A stretch of DNA of 64,000 nucleotides from Okapia johnstoni (lineage: Eukaryota > Chordata > Mammalia > Artiodactyla > Giraffidae): the NCBI GenBank assembly GCA_024291935.2, contig CM044310.1:122522213-122586212 (forward strand). The letters are read 5' to 3'. The notes under the pieces are model-generated. The model was not told the DNA's origin, did no database searches, and saw only the letters and a list, made by a program, of their open reading frames with translations. This document shows, piece after piece, positions 54,401 through 64,000 of the stretch (positions within the stretch are counted from its first letter, which is position 1; each line of letters opens with the position of its first letter). A program made the translations under genes and the position numbers.

Positions 54401-55019
54401 GGGGGCAGGTTCTCCACGTTGGAATTCTAGGTATGGAGACAAGCGGGTGAGCCACCAGCAGAACTAAGGCCTGGAGCCTCCTGCAGGATCTAGGAGTCGG
54501 TGGAGTCCCGGACTGTCAATCAATCACCCCGAGCTCCCGGAACCCCCAACCCAGGAAGCTTCAGGCAACGGCCCCAGGCTAATCCACTAGAAATGGGGCG
54601 CATCTCCGAGCTCCTGCGGACGACCCCACCTCCCCCAGAAGCCCGTTCGTAGATCCGCACAGGCTCCCCAATGACTCTGGGTAAGCCCGAGGCCTACCTT
54701 GGTCCCTTTCCCCTAACTAACCTTGATAAGACCACCCTGGAAACCCCAGATCGGTCCTGGAGACGGCCGCAGAGTGTTGTTGTTCCCGGAACACCCACAA
54801 GCCTGCCCAAAAGGCCGGAGCCCTCCCCGGGACTCGGCCGGGCCTTCCCTTCCCGCCCCGCCTACAGGACAGCCCCTGGGCCCAACTCAGGCCTCGGACC
54901 TCCAGGTGGGCTCTGCAACCCCTCAAGCCGCCCGCGAACGAGTCCTGAGACCACGCCTCTTCCTCTAAGGGGGGGGTACCTCGCCCACCCTTCCCGGGCC
55001 TGGGCGCCGCACTCACCAT
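51495..55019 (-). CDS. UBE2S: Ubiquitin-conjugating enzyme E2 S, 4 coding exons
   Basis: The K11-chain-elongating E2 that works with the anaphase-promoting complex (APC/C) to drive mitotic exit. Minus-strand coding exons: 55019-55017 (only ATG), 54426-54279, 52859-52669, 51824-51495; 672 nt, 223 aa (human 222). The UBC fold has the HPN motif at residues 85-87 and the active-site Cys at 95 ([12 protein letters not shown]). A Gly/Ala/Ser-rich linker and a Lys-rich tail follow, with the C-terminal LRRL that docks on APC/C. All splice sites are GT-AG. The first coding exon holds just the start codon, as in human. Confidence 0.97.
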
Positions 55020-55199
55020 GACTGCAGCCGGCCGGGGGCGGGTCCCCCCGGCCCCCTTCCCGCGCTCTCCGCCCGCCTGCCGGGGCGGGGGGCCCAACTG
55101 CTGTCGCTGCGGCCCTAGCGAGGCCCCGGCGGCCCCGCTCTGCTCCTCGCTGCCTCCGACGTCGCCGCGAACCGCACAACTGCTGCACCCGCCCCAGTG

Positions 55200-55310
55200 A
55201 CCGGCCGCAGTAAGCCGGCCGCGCGCGCACGGCCACCCTTTTATATCCGCCTACAGGCCACGCCCCCTCACGGGCCCTTCTCGCGGCGCCTCGACCCGTG
55301 ACGTCAGCGC
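55200..55310 (-). promoter_or_regulatory. UBE2S: UBE2S core promoter: TATA box and CRE
   Basis: On the minus strand ATATAAAAGG covers 55246-55237, placing a start near 55212. A perfect palindromic CRE, TGACGTCA, lies at 55299-55306, about 85 bp upstream. The surroundings are a CpG island. An A/T-rich TATA box inside such an island is unusual for a housekeeping-like gene. Confidence 0.7.
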
Positions 55311-55489
55311 GCACGGTCCTCGGCGTTCGACGGGCTCGCTCCCTTCCTGCAAACTGCGGGCAGAAGTTGGAGAGGGGGCGCGCGGCGGGCCAGCCAGTCA
55401 GGGCGCGTGGGGGTCCGGGAGGGGATCCGGGAGAATGGAGCTGTGGAGGAGGGGGAAGCAGAAAGGAAAAGGACGTAAACGGCGACGCG

Positions 55490-55925
55490 AACGCTGATTG
55501 GGCCGTTTGAATGAGACGCCTGAGTACGCGCGCGCCCTGACGCCCAGAAATCGCGCACGCGATTAACGGTCGGCCGTGGAGCCTGGGCGGGGCAAAAGGA
55601 GGTGGGACTCGCGGGGTTTAAAAGGATGATAGAAGGCACTCCGACCAATAGGGGCGCGCAGTCGTGGAGTGGCGTCACGAGACGCGCGCGGGCCAATCCT
55701 TGACGTAGAAGGCGGTACCAGAGGGGCGGAGAAAAGGAGAGTGGCCAATGGGGGCTCTGCCTAGCGCGGACCCAGGCTCTCACAGCCAATGAAGTTCGTC
55801 GGTTTTGTGTATGCAAATACGTTAGCGGACATTCGCACCCCTTCCTCAGCCCATCGTGGGGGTGGGCGCTGGCCGTCGCGGTACGTTTTTCTTCGAGGCG
55901 CCATTTTGTGGTGGGAATGACGTGT
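55490..55925. promoter_or_regulatory. CCAAT-rich far-upstream block of UBE2S
   Basis: Reverse CCAAT at 55497-55501, a TTTGAA (CHR-like) at 55506-55511, and forward CCAAT boxes at 55645, 55693, 55745 and 55796. An octamer ATGCAAAT is at 55811-55818 and a YY1-like GCGCCATTTTG near 55898. The set could serve UBE2S or a transcript in the opposite direction. Confidence 0.5.
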
Positions 55926-56727
55926 GACCTGCGTGCCGTGTAGCGGAGGTTCCAAGACCAGTCAGCCTGGCGCTGAAGGCTTAGAAGCCTGGCCCTCCAA
56001 TGTGTGACCTCTGGCCCCGGCCAGGCCTCAGTCTCCTTTGAGGACGGTGTCTGATAAAGAAGAAAGAGCTCTCAGGCCTTGCTGAGGGTCGGGCCTTGCC
56101 TGTGACTGACCCCGTTCTTCCGCCAGCCAGGCCTCGTCAGGACTCCCTTTCCCTGTCTGGGGAACCGGCCCGGCACACCCCGGGCGGCCGCGTGTCGGCG
56201 CCCTGAGAGCAGGACCCCTGGGAGTTGACCCGCCTCCTCGGCTACTGTAGCCACAGCGCCCCCGCCAAGGTCTCTTGGACCCTCTAGAGAGGGTCCCGAC
56301 AAGACCCCACGTGGGGCCCTCCCTAGCTTCTGGAACTGGGGCAGAAACGTGCAGAGACACCCACCGCCCTAACCAGAACTAGTGTGTGGCGCACTCGGGC
56401 TCCCCCCACACCTCACTTTAAGACCGGCCCAGTTAACACGCAAGGACTCTGACGGAAGAGGGCTTCTAGTGACTTGCCCAGGGCCCCCCACTTGGGAGGA
56501 GGTGGAGTTGGTGCTCAGACTGATCTGTAGCTCTGAAGTCCACCCGACAGACAAGGACTGATGGTGCTCATGAGAGTGATGGTTACTGATTCATGCTTGC
56601 TGGCCTGGGCACTGTTGTAGTTTATTTGCATGTCTGATCTCATTGAAACCTCGAGACAACCCGGTCAAGTGGATGCTGTGAGGTTCCTCTCTGGACACTG
56701 GCAGTTATTCAGTATGCTTTGGGTTTT

Positions 56728-56940
56728 TGAGCACCTTCCTTGGTGACTCAGTGGTAAAGAACCTGCCTGTCAATGCAAGAGACTCCTCTTCGATCCCTGG
56801 GTTAGGAAGATCACCTGGAGAAGGAAATGGCTATTCAGTATTCTTGTCTGGCGAATCCCATGGGCAGAGGAGCCTGGCGGGCTATGGTCCATGGGGTTGC
56901 AGAGAGTTGGACAAGACTTAGTCCAGCAACAGCAACATCC
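56728..56940 (+). mobile_element. Bov-tA SINE
   Basis: CACCTTCCTTGGTGACTCAGTGG head, CTTCGATCCCTGGGTTAGGAAG, GAATCCCATGGGCAGAGGAGCC. Sense orientation. Confidence 0.9.
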
Positions 56941-58329
56941 CTGTGGCAGGCAGGATGCTTTGGGGATACAGCTGAGAAAAAAAGGGACAAAACCCCTGTG
57001 TTCAGGGCGCTGACAACCTCGTGGGGAAGCCAGACAGTAAACAAGTAAGTATATCCTATCACGTCAGCGAGTGATAAAGACTGGCCGGATCAGTCAGGGC
57101 CCAGGGTGCAGGGAGAGAGGGCTGGGGCTTCTCACTGACCTGTCGGACGAAGAATTGCCTGGGATCCATATGGGAAAAGCACTTCAGAGAAGGGAACAAC
57201 CGGTACAAAGGCGAGGCAAGGGGATCATGCGTGGTGTGTTTGGGGCGCCACCGGGAAGCCGGTGAGGCCGAGTGGGCGGTGTGTTGAAGCGTTCAGATCC
57301 TGGGGAGCCGTTGGAGGCTTTGATGGGCCGTGGGCGGGAGCAGACAGGCCGGTGAGCAAGTTGGTGGCAGGGCGGGTGGGAGACGTGCTGGGGATCCCTG
57401 ACGTGGACAGGCCCTGAGGGAGAAGGAAGGAATCGCCCACACCCTTAAAATTGGGCTCAGCGAACCTTCTTAGTAAAGGTTTTTGGTTCTGCAGGCTATC
57501 CATCTCTGTCCCAACCGACTCCGTTCTGCTGCCCTAGCCAGAGCAGCCAAGTGTATGTGCAGATGAAAGGGGCGGCTGTGTTCCAGTCAACCTTTGTTGA
57601 TAGAAACAGGTAGTGGCTGGGGTCAGTCCTCAGGGAGGCTGCCCTTTACCGACCCTTGAAATTCCAACAGGCCCCATTTCTGCTAAGAACTTTTCATGAT
57701 CTTTGCCTTTTGGGGGGTTTCCTGTGGTAAGGGAAAATAGACACAGAAGCGAAACGTAATAAATAAAATACATGGTAGGTTAGAAGGGAGCGAGTGCTGT
57801 GGAAAAAGAGAAAAGAGCAAGGGGGGAGGGGTTTGGATGGGGGTGCCAGATTGTGGGATGCCAGCTGGAGTGAATTTTAAGCCAGGTGGCCAGTGAAACC
57901 TCACCACTCAGGTGTCATGTGAACACAAGTTTGAAGGAAGGGAGGAAATGAGCTATCAGGAAGGTGGGCAGTTGAAACAGCTGGAGCAGAGGCCTAGCAC
58001 ATTTGAGGAACTGCAAGGAGGCTGGTGTGGTTGGAACAGAGTGGGCAAGGGGAGAGTATGGGGAGATGAGGTCAGAGAAATGTATGTGTGGATGGAGTTG
58101 GGGAGGGGGTATCATGCAGGACCTTGAAGGCCGTGATTAGGACTGTGGTCTTGTCTCTGAGGGAGTAGGGAGCCACTGCCAGATTTTGAGCAGAGGACTG
58201 CTGTGGTCTCACTATGACTGCTGGGTGGAGAAGAGGATGAAGGGGGATGCTCATGGGGATGTGGGCGGAGGAAGGGTGGCCAGAGAGGAGGCTGTTGGAA
58301 TAACTGTGAGAAGAGATGGTGCTGGTGGT

Positions 58330-59150
58330 CAAAGATGTATAAATGGCCAGTAGCACATGACAAGATGCTCAGTGTCATCAGCCATTAGGGAAATGAGAAT
58401 CAAAACCACGATGAGATAACATCTAACACCACCAGGGTGGCTGTAATCAAAAAGTGAGATAATAGGTGTTGGGAAGGATGTGGAAAAATTGGAACCCTCA
58501 CATAGCTGGTGGGAATGAAAAATGGTGTAGCTGCTTTGGCAAACAGTATGGCAATTCATCAAAGGGTTAAACCTAGAGTTACCATATGGCCCAGCAATTC
58601 CACAGCTAGGTACATACCCCAGAGAAATAGAAACATGTCTACACAGAAAGTCATACACAGATATTCATAGCAGTGCAGATACGCATATCATAGTTTGTAA
58701 TAGCCACAAGATGGAAATAACCGACATATTCAACACCTGGGGAACGGATAAACTAAATGTGGTGTATACTTACAATGTCAGATCAATACAGCCGTAGAAA
58801 GGAATGAAGTACTGTTACCTACTACAGAGTGGACAAACCTCCAAAACGCTGTGCTAAGGGAAAGAAGCCGGTTACAAAGGACTGCATTTGTATGATTCCA
58901 TTTATATGTAATGTCCAGAACAATTGAATCCATGCAGACAAAAAGTAGATGAGTGATTGTCTAGGGCTGGGGGATGGGAAAGTGATGTCTAATGGGTAGA
59001 TTTTCTTTTGGGGGCAATGAAAATACTCTAAACTTGACTGTGGTGATGGCATAGATGTGTGACTCTGTGAGTATACCAAAACACTTTAAATTGGTAAGTT
59101 TTGTGTATGGTATGTGAGTTATATCTCAATAAAGCTGTTACTTTCTAAAA
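58330..59150 (+). mobile_element. L1M-type LINE, ORF2 end and 3' UTR
   Basis: Conserved L1 wording is clear: AGGGAAATGAGAATCAAAACC, TACCATATGGCCCAGCAATTCC, and ACAGCCGTAGAAAGGAATGAAG. It ends in TATATCTCAATAAAGCTGTTAC at about 59124-59145, the usual L1M 3' end. Frames are broken. Confidence 0.88.
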
Positions 59151-60869
59151 AGAATTTTTTGAAAACCCTGAGATGGGAGGAACTGAGAGAAGGGCAGAGG
59201 AGTGAGGAAAGAAAGGTCTGACTGGAGAATGTTTTGAGCTGGGAGAGATGGGCATGGTCGGTAGGGCCCTAGGGAGCTAATGAGGAATTCTGACCCGGAG
59301 GCGTGAATGGATTTGTTGTGATTCTAGCTCAAGGCTGTTGGTTAGAGACTTGATTGAAGGGCCCAGAGTGGAAGCAGAAACTTCAACAGGAAGTTCGTCG
59401 TGGCTTGGGCTAGGGTGGTGGCCATAGCTATGGTGGGAGAAAAGTGGGCAGATCTGAGGACTCGGGAGGTGGCCTAGTGATGGGGCCTTTTGAGTTAGTT
59501 TGGGAGATGGATGGGCAGGAGATGGGCTGGGAGAGGTGTGTCCTTCCTTTGCTAAGTGCTGGAGGCTCAGAAACTTAACTTTTGCTCAGTGAAACCCAAA
59601 TTTCTAGCTTTAGAAATGAACCTTCATTTCTTCTGTTCATATGTAGTAAGTCACGGAAGAAATACATGCTTGGAGGGAAATTCACAGTGACTGCAGTGAA
59701 AGGAGGAAGCACAGCTCTCGCCCTCCTTCCCCTCTCATGTTCCCATTCACGACCCCTCACGTACCTGCTGTGAATATCTGGTGTCTGCCTCCCCACACTA
59801 CTTGCACGTTTACATTCCCACACATCTTTCCTCAGCAGCGCGCAGTGCAGTCCTCCATAAGAACCTGGGAGTTTCTAGCATTCTCCAGCTAATGAGTGTT
59901 TACGCTGGTCTAGTGTGTGGTTAGGAGCTGCAGTGAGCATCCTTGGGCAAAGCTGTGAGCTTTCCTGAAGGGGAAGTTCCTAGAAGTGGAATTGCAGGAT
60001 CAAAGAGCACAAGTGTCTGAAGTTCTGCCAAGTAGCCCTTGGCAGAGCTCTCCTTATTTGGATCCCCACCACTAGGATCTGGTCCCTTCATTCAAGTATT
60101 TATTTATAGCCAGCTGTCTGCCAGGCCCTGTTCTGTGTGCTTGGGATACATCAATGACCAAGACAGGAAGCAAGGCACCACGTTCCTGGGGCATCCATTA
60201 TGTGGAGAGACAGATAATAAACAGTAAGCACTAAATCCAGGGTGGCCAACTGTCCAGGTTGCCCACAATACCGAACTTTAGTGCTAACACTGGGAAAGTC
60301 CCAGGCTAGTTGGTAAGAAAAGTTGGTGGTACAAAAAGATAATTACTATAAAAATTAGAGCAGCTAAGGTAAGAAGGTTCAGGAACACTAGGGGGAGAGG
60401 GAGAGGGAGGGGGGAGAATTTTTAGATTAGGGAGTCAGGGTAGACCTTTGTTGAGAAGGAAACATTTCCATAAAGATTTAAAGGAATTGAGGGAGTAGGT
60501 TTTGTGAATATCCAGAGGAGAAAGACCATTCCAGGCAGAGGAGGCTGCTGATGTCAATGTCCTGATACAGAAATGAGCCCAAGCATCAGCAGTCTCTGAA
60601 ACGTGCGTCAGTCGTGGAAAGACAGAGGTGCCTTGTCTTTCTCCTGTGTTCCCTTTCTTCCCAGTGAGGCTGAGCATCTTTTCGTGGGTAAATGCCTCCA
60701 TATTTATTGCTGAGTCCATGGTCTGTGGTTGCTGACAAGGTCTTTGTCCCTTAGTGGCCTTAATATTTTTAAGCATGTCGTCTGTAGGGGCTGTGGTAGG
60801 TGATTAACAAGAACCACTTTCCTCTGTGTCCCTGAGCAAAACTTAGAACTTTGTTCGATGGTCGGAGCC

Positions 60870-61945
60870 ACTTAATTAGTAAATATGACTGCAGTCATAT
60901 TTACCATATTTACCAATTTACCATATTGGTGCATTCTTAAAGAGATAGGAATACCAGACCACCTTACCTGTCTTCTGAGAAACCTGTATGCAGGTCAAGA
61001 AGCAACAATTAGACCTGAACACAGAACAACAGACTGGTTCAAAATTGGGAAAACATTGGGAAAAGAGAACGTCAAGGCTGTATATTGTCACCTTGCTTAT
61101 TTAACTTATATATAGAGTACATCATGTGAAATGCCAGGCTGGAGGAATCACAAGCATCAGCCTGGAGAAGTATCAACAACCTCAGAGATACAGATGATAC
61201 CACTCTAATGGCAGAAAGCAAAGAGGAACTAAAGAGCCTCTTGATGAGGGTGAAAGAGGAGAGTGAAAAAGTTGGCTTAAAAATCACAATATTCAAAAAA
61301 CTAAGATCATGGCATTTGGTCCCATCACTTCATGGCAAATAGGCGGGGAAACAGTGACAGGCTTTATTTTCGTGGGCTCCAAAATCACGGGATGGTGACT
61401 GCAGCCATGAAATTAAAAGACGCTTGCTCCTTGGAAGAAAAGCTGTGACAAACCTAGACAGTATATTAAAAAGCAGAGACATCACTTTGCTGTTAAAGGT
61501 CCCTATACTCAAAGCTATGGTTTTTCCAGTAGTCATGTGTGTATGTGAGCGTTGGACCATAAAGAAGGCTGAGTGCCACATAATTGCTGCTTTAGAATTG
61601 TGCTGGAGAAGACTCTTTGAAAGTCTTTTGGACAGCAAAGAGATCAAACCAGTCAATCCTAAAGGAAATCAACCCTGAATATTCATTGGAAAGACTGATG
61701 CTGAAGCTGAAGCTCTGATTCCTTTGGCCACTGGATGTGAAGAGCTGACCATTGGAAGACGCTGATGCTGGGCAGGAGGAGAAGGGGGTGACGACAGAGG
61801 ATGAGATGGTTGGATGGCATCACTGACTTAGTGGACATGAGTCTGAGCAAAGTCAGGGAGATAGTGAAGGACAGGGAAGCCTGGGGTGCTGCAGACCATG
61901 GACCCCCAAGAGTCAGACCCTACTTAGTGACTGGACAACAGTGCC
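60870..61945 (+). pseudogene. BovB LINE, decayed reverse-transcriptase region to 3' end
   Basis: RTE-clade reverse transcriptase fragments can be read, for example ILKEIGIPDHLTCLLRNLYA near 60930-60990 and LLGRKAVTNLDSILKSRDIT near 61425-61484. Between them the catalytic YADD is degraded to DTDD (61187-61198). Internal deletion and stops make it inactive. It ends at about 61945 with a diverged GTGACTGGACAAC tail rather than the young-copy end at position 330. Confidence 0.88.
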
Positions 61946-62229
61946 TGCAGTGGATCAGGTGCTCCCTCTAGTGACAGCGGCAGTGAACCGCATTGCCTGG
62001 CTCTCATCTTGCTCCAAAACCCCAGACTGCGGGGCTGAATTTGCCTTGGATAAAAACGTACTCTAGCCGCCAGAGGCTTCCTTAAATGGCTGTAAAACTG
62101 ACTTCTCTGATGCACTGTAAGATTAAATAGAAAAATGCCTGATGCTGGCGACTGTGGGAGCAAATGAACATTCTCACATACATGGACTTGGCAAGGCTCT
62201 CGGAACTGCATCTTGGCATCATGTAGCAA

Positions 62230-62860
62230 AAGTCTTAAAAACACATCTCCCTCCAGCCCAGAAGTTCACCCTCCTAGGAGCTCATCCCAGGGAAAACTAA
62301 GTAAATGCTCCATGTGGTGTGCAAAAACATATTCCTCAAAGTATTGTTTATCATAGTGGAAAATGGGAAAACCCCAGGTGTATACTGGTAGGGACTGAAA
62401 TAAAAATTATGCTGCTCCTTGGACTCCAAAACTCATGAAAGATACAGAGAAGCTGTTCAAGTCTTGAGAGACACAATAACTACATACAGCACCTAATCCC
62501 AGAGTACCAGGGGCTGAAAAGAGAATTGCTCCAAAGGACAATATTGGGACAGTCGGTGAAACCTGAACATGAACTTCATCAATGTTAAGTCCTTGATTTT
62601 TGATAACTATACTGTGACTCTGTAAGAGAATGTCTGTTTTTCAGAAATGTTCCTTAGAGGCTGCTGACTCTCAACTGTCTTAAATATTTATATGGGAAGA
62701 AAACTGGAAAGCAGTGTAATGAAATGCTAACAATTGGTGAATTGACAAAAGCTGTGCAGGAGTTCTTGGGCTTATTCTTGTAATTCATGCACATTTGAAA
62801 CTTTGAAAATATAAAGTTAAAAAGACATGAAAAAAAGGCACACAGCATCTGGTATAGATA
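62230..62860 (+). mobile_element. L1-class LINE 3' region
   Basis: GACAATATTGGGACAGTCGG, then TTGATTTTTGATAACTATACTGTG and GTAAGAGAATGTCTG, follows L1M 3' UTR wording. Decayed, sense orientation. Confidence 0.65.
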
Positions 62861-63344
62861 TCAGAAGTTCGCAAGGCTACCTCATCAAACGCAGGGTAAG
62901 AATACCTGCTCAGAGGCTGAATTTTTTTTAATCAACACAGTGAAGTTGCAAATTGAGCAAGTGTTAGGTTACAAAGGCAAAACTCTTGTGCCAGATCTTG
63001 TCCTTGACTTGCCCAGCTAAAGCACGGGACATGTCGATCAGATTACTTTCTTGGTTGAACAGAAATGAAGTAGTTGACAGGCACATAGAGGCCACGTTTA
63101 ATGAAAAATAGGTAACATTTAAGCCCTGGCATTACAACTGCATGGGAAGGGAATGAGACTCCTGTCTCCCATATCACCCTCACTCCTGGGCATCTATCTA
63201 CTTAGTGAGGGCAATGGCAGCCAAAGTTGGCACCGTTGACATTCAGATTTAAACTTTTTTTGAATTTGAAAATACAAAAAAATTTTTAAGTAAATAATTT
63301 AAAAACTAAATTTAAACTTTATTTTTAAAAACTAGATTGAAAAA

Positions 63345-63566
63345 AGTAAAAATGAAAGTGTTAGTTGCTCAGTTGTGAGCAACTCTTTGTGTCCCCATGG
63401 ACTGCAGCCTGCCAGGCTCCCCTGTCTATGGTATTCTCCAGGCAAGAATACTGCAATGGGGAGCCATTCCCTTCCTTCTCCAGGGGATCTTCCCAACCCA
63501 AGGACTGAATCCTGGTCTCCTGCATTGCAGGTGGATTCTTTACCATCTGAACCACCAGGAAAGACC
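63345..63566 (-). mobile_element. Bov-tA SINE, antisense
   Basis: GTTAGTTGCTCAGTTGTGAGC left end, GACTGCAGCCTGCCAGGCTCC, CATTGCAGGTGGATTCTTTACC right end. Nearly full length. Confidence 0.92.
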
Positions 63567-63609
63567 AAAGGTAGGTTACGCAACTACAAAAAAGTCACAA
63601 GTGCAAGTC

Positions 63610-64000
63610 AGTCAGTGAGTTCAGTCGCTCAGTCATGTCTGACTCTCTGCGACCCCATGGACTGCAGCACGCCAGGCCTCCCTGTCCATCCCCAACTCCT
63701 GGAGCTTGCTCAGACTCATGTCTGTTGAGTCGTTGATGCCATCCAACCATCTCATCCTCTGTCATCCCCTTCTCCTCCTGCCTTCAATCTTTCCCAGCAT
63801 CAGGGTCTTTTCCTGTGAGTCAGTTCTTTGCATCAGGAGGCCAAAGTATTGGAGTTTCAGCTTCAGCATCAGTCCTGCTAATGAATACCCAGGACTGGTT
63901 TCCTTTAGGATGGACTAGTTCGATCTCCTTGCAGTCCAAGGGACTCCCAAGAGTCTTTTCCAACACCACAGTTCAAAAGCATCAATTTTTCGGTGCTCAG
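63610..64000 (-). mobile_element. BovB LINE 3' end, antisense, truncated by window edge
   Basis: This is the reverse complement of the same BovB terminal region seen at 1-333: GTTCAGTCGCTCAGTCATGTC at the left, then GATGCCATCCAACCATCTCATCC, and further BovB coding tail to the window end. Confidence 0.92.

Larger units (their letters stand above)
55930..64000. other. Gene-free right end of the window
   Basis: SHISA7 follows UBE2S in human, but no SHISA7 exon is visible here. 55930-56560 is GC-rich and unique-looking, with MIR-like wording near 56440-56520. 57560-58320 and 59160-59560 resemble ancient interspersed repeats that I could not classify. 62870-63340 is A/T-rich without a recognised element. 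Confidence 0.5.

Noticed and set aside
60885..61678. A reverse-transcriptase gene
   Set aside because: It is a decayed BovB copy: catalytic YADD is altered, frames are broken and internal parts are missing.

Overview
This is a nuclear chromosome segment from a ruminant, almost certainly a bovid. Bovid repeats occur throughout: BovB LINE ends, Bov-tA and Bov-A2 SINEs, and CHR-type tRNA-derived SINEs. They lie among older mammalian L1, L2, MIR and MER5A relics. All genes have introns with vertebrate splice sites, except TMEM238, which has one coding exon. Gene content and order match human 19q13.42 (cattle chromosome 18 by known synteny). I assigned genes by reading splice junctions and comparing the proteins with remembered mammalian orthologues; no search was run.

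Layout: 1-4.3 kb, repeats. 4.3-12.05 kb, KMT5C (+), the H4K20 trimethyltransferase. 12-17.3 kb, gene-free with SINEs. 17.3-18.9 kb, COX6B2 (-). 19-21.2 kb, old LINE relics. 21.3-25.4 kb, GARIN5B/FAM71E2 (-). 26.9-30.7 kb, IL11 (-), with an AP-1 promoter and an AU-rich 3' UTR. 30.7-34.9 kb, gene-free, with a distal AP-1 motif cluster and purine-rich tracts. 34.9-36.6 kb, TMEM190 (+). 40.06-40.6 kb, TMEM238 (-). 42.4-45.05 kb, RPL28 (+). 51.4-55.2 kb, UBE2S (-). 55.9-64 kb, gene-free repeats ending in a BovB copy.

The genes are not one pathway. Three (COX6B2, GARIN5B, TMEM190) are known as testis or sperm genes in mammals. KMT5C, RPL28 and UBE2S have CpG-island promoters of broadly expressed genes. 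IL11 is an inducible cytokine gene.

The most useful observations are: single-base frame disruptions at the 3' ends of the KMT5C and TMEM238 reading frames; a dense cluster of RFX-type X-box half-sites just upstream of TMEM190; a dispersed 35-37 bp minisatellite like the human chromosome 19 MSR1 family, including perfect 36-bp copies in TMEM190 intron 2; a roughly 10-bp-phased CCGAA motif array upstream of RPL28; and four AP-1/CRE-like sites within 93 bp upstream of IL11. I found no operon, CRISPR array or wholly new gene system; the window is an ordinary mammalian gene cluster with some unusual local structure.
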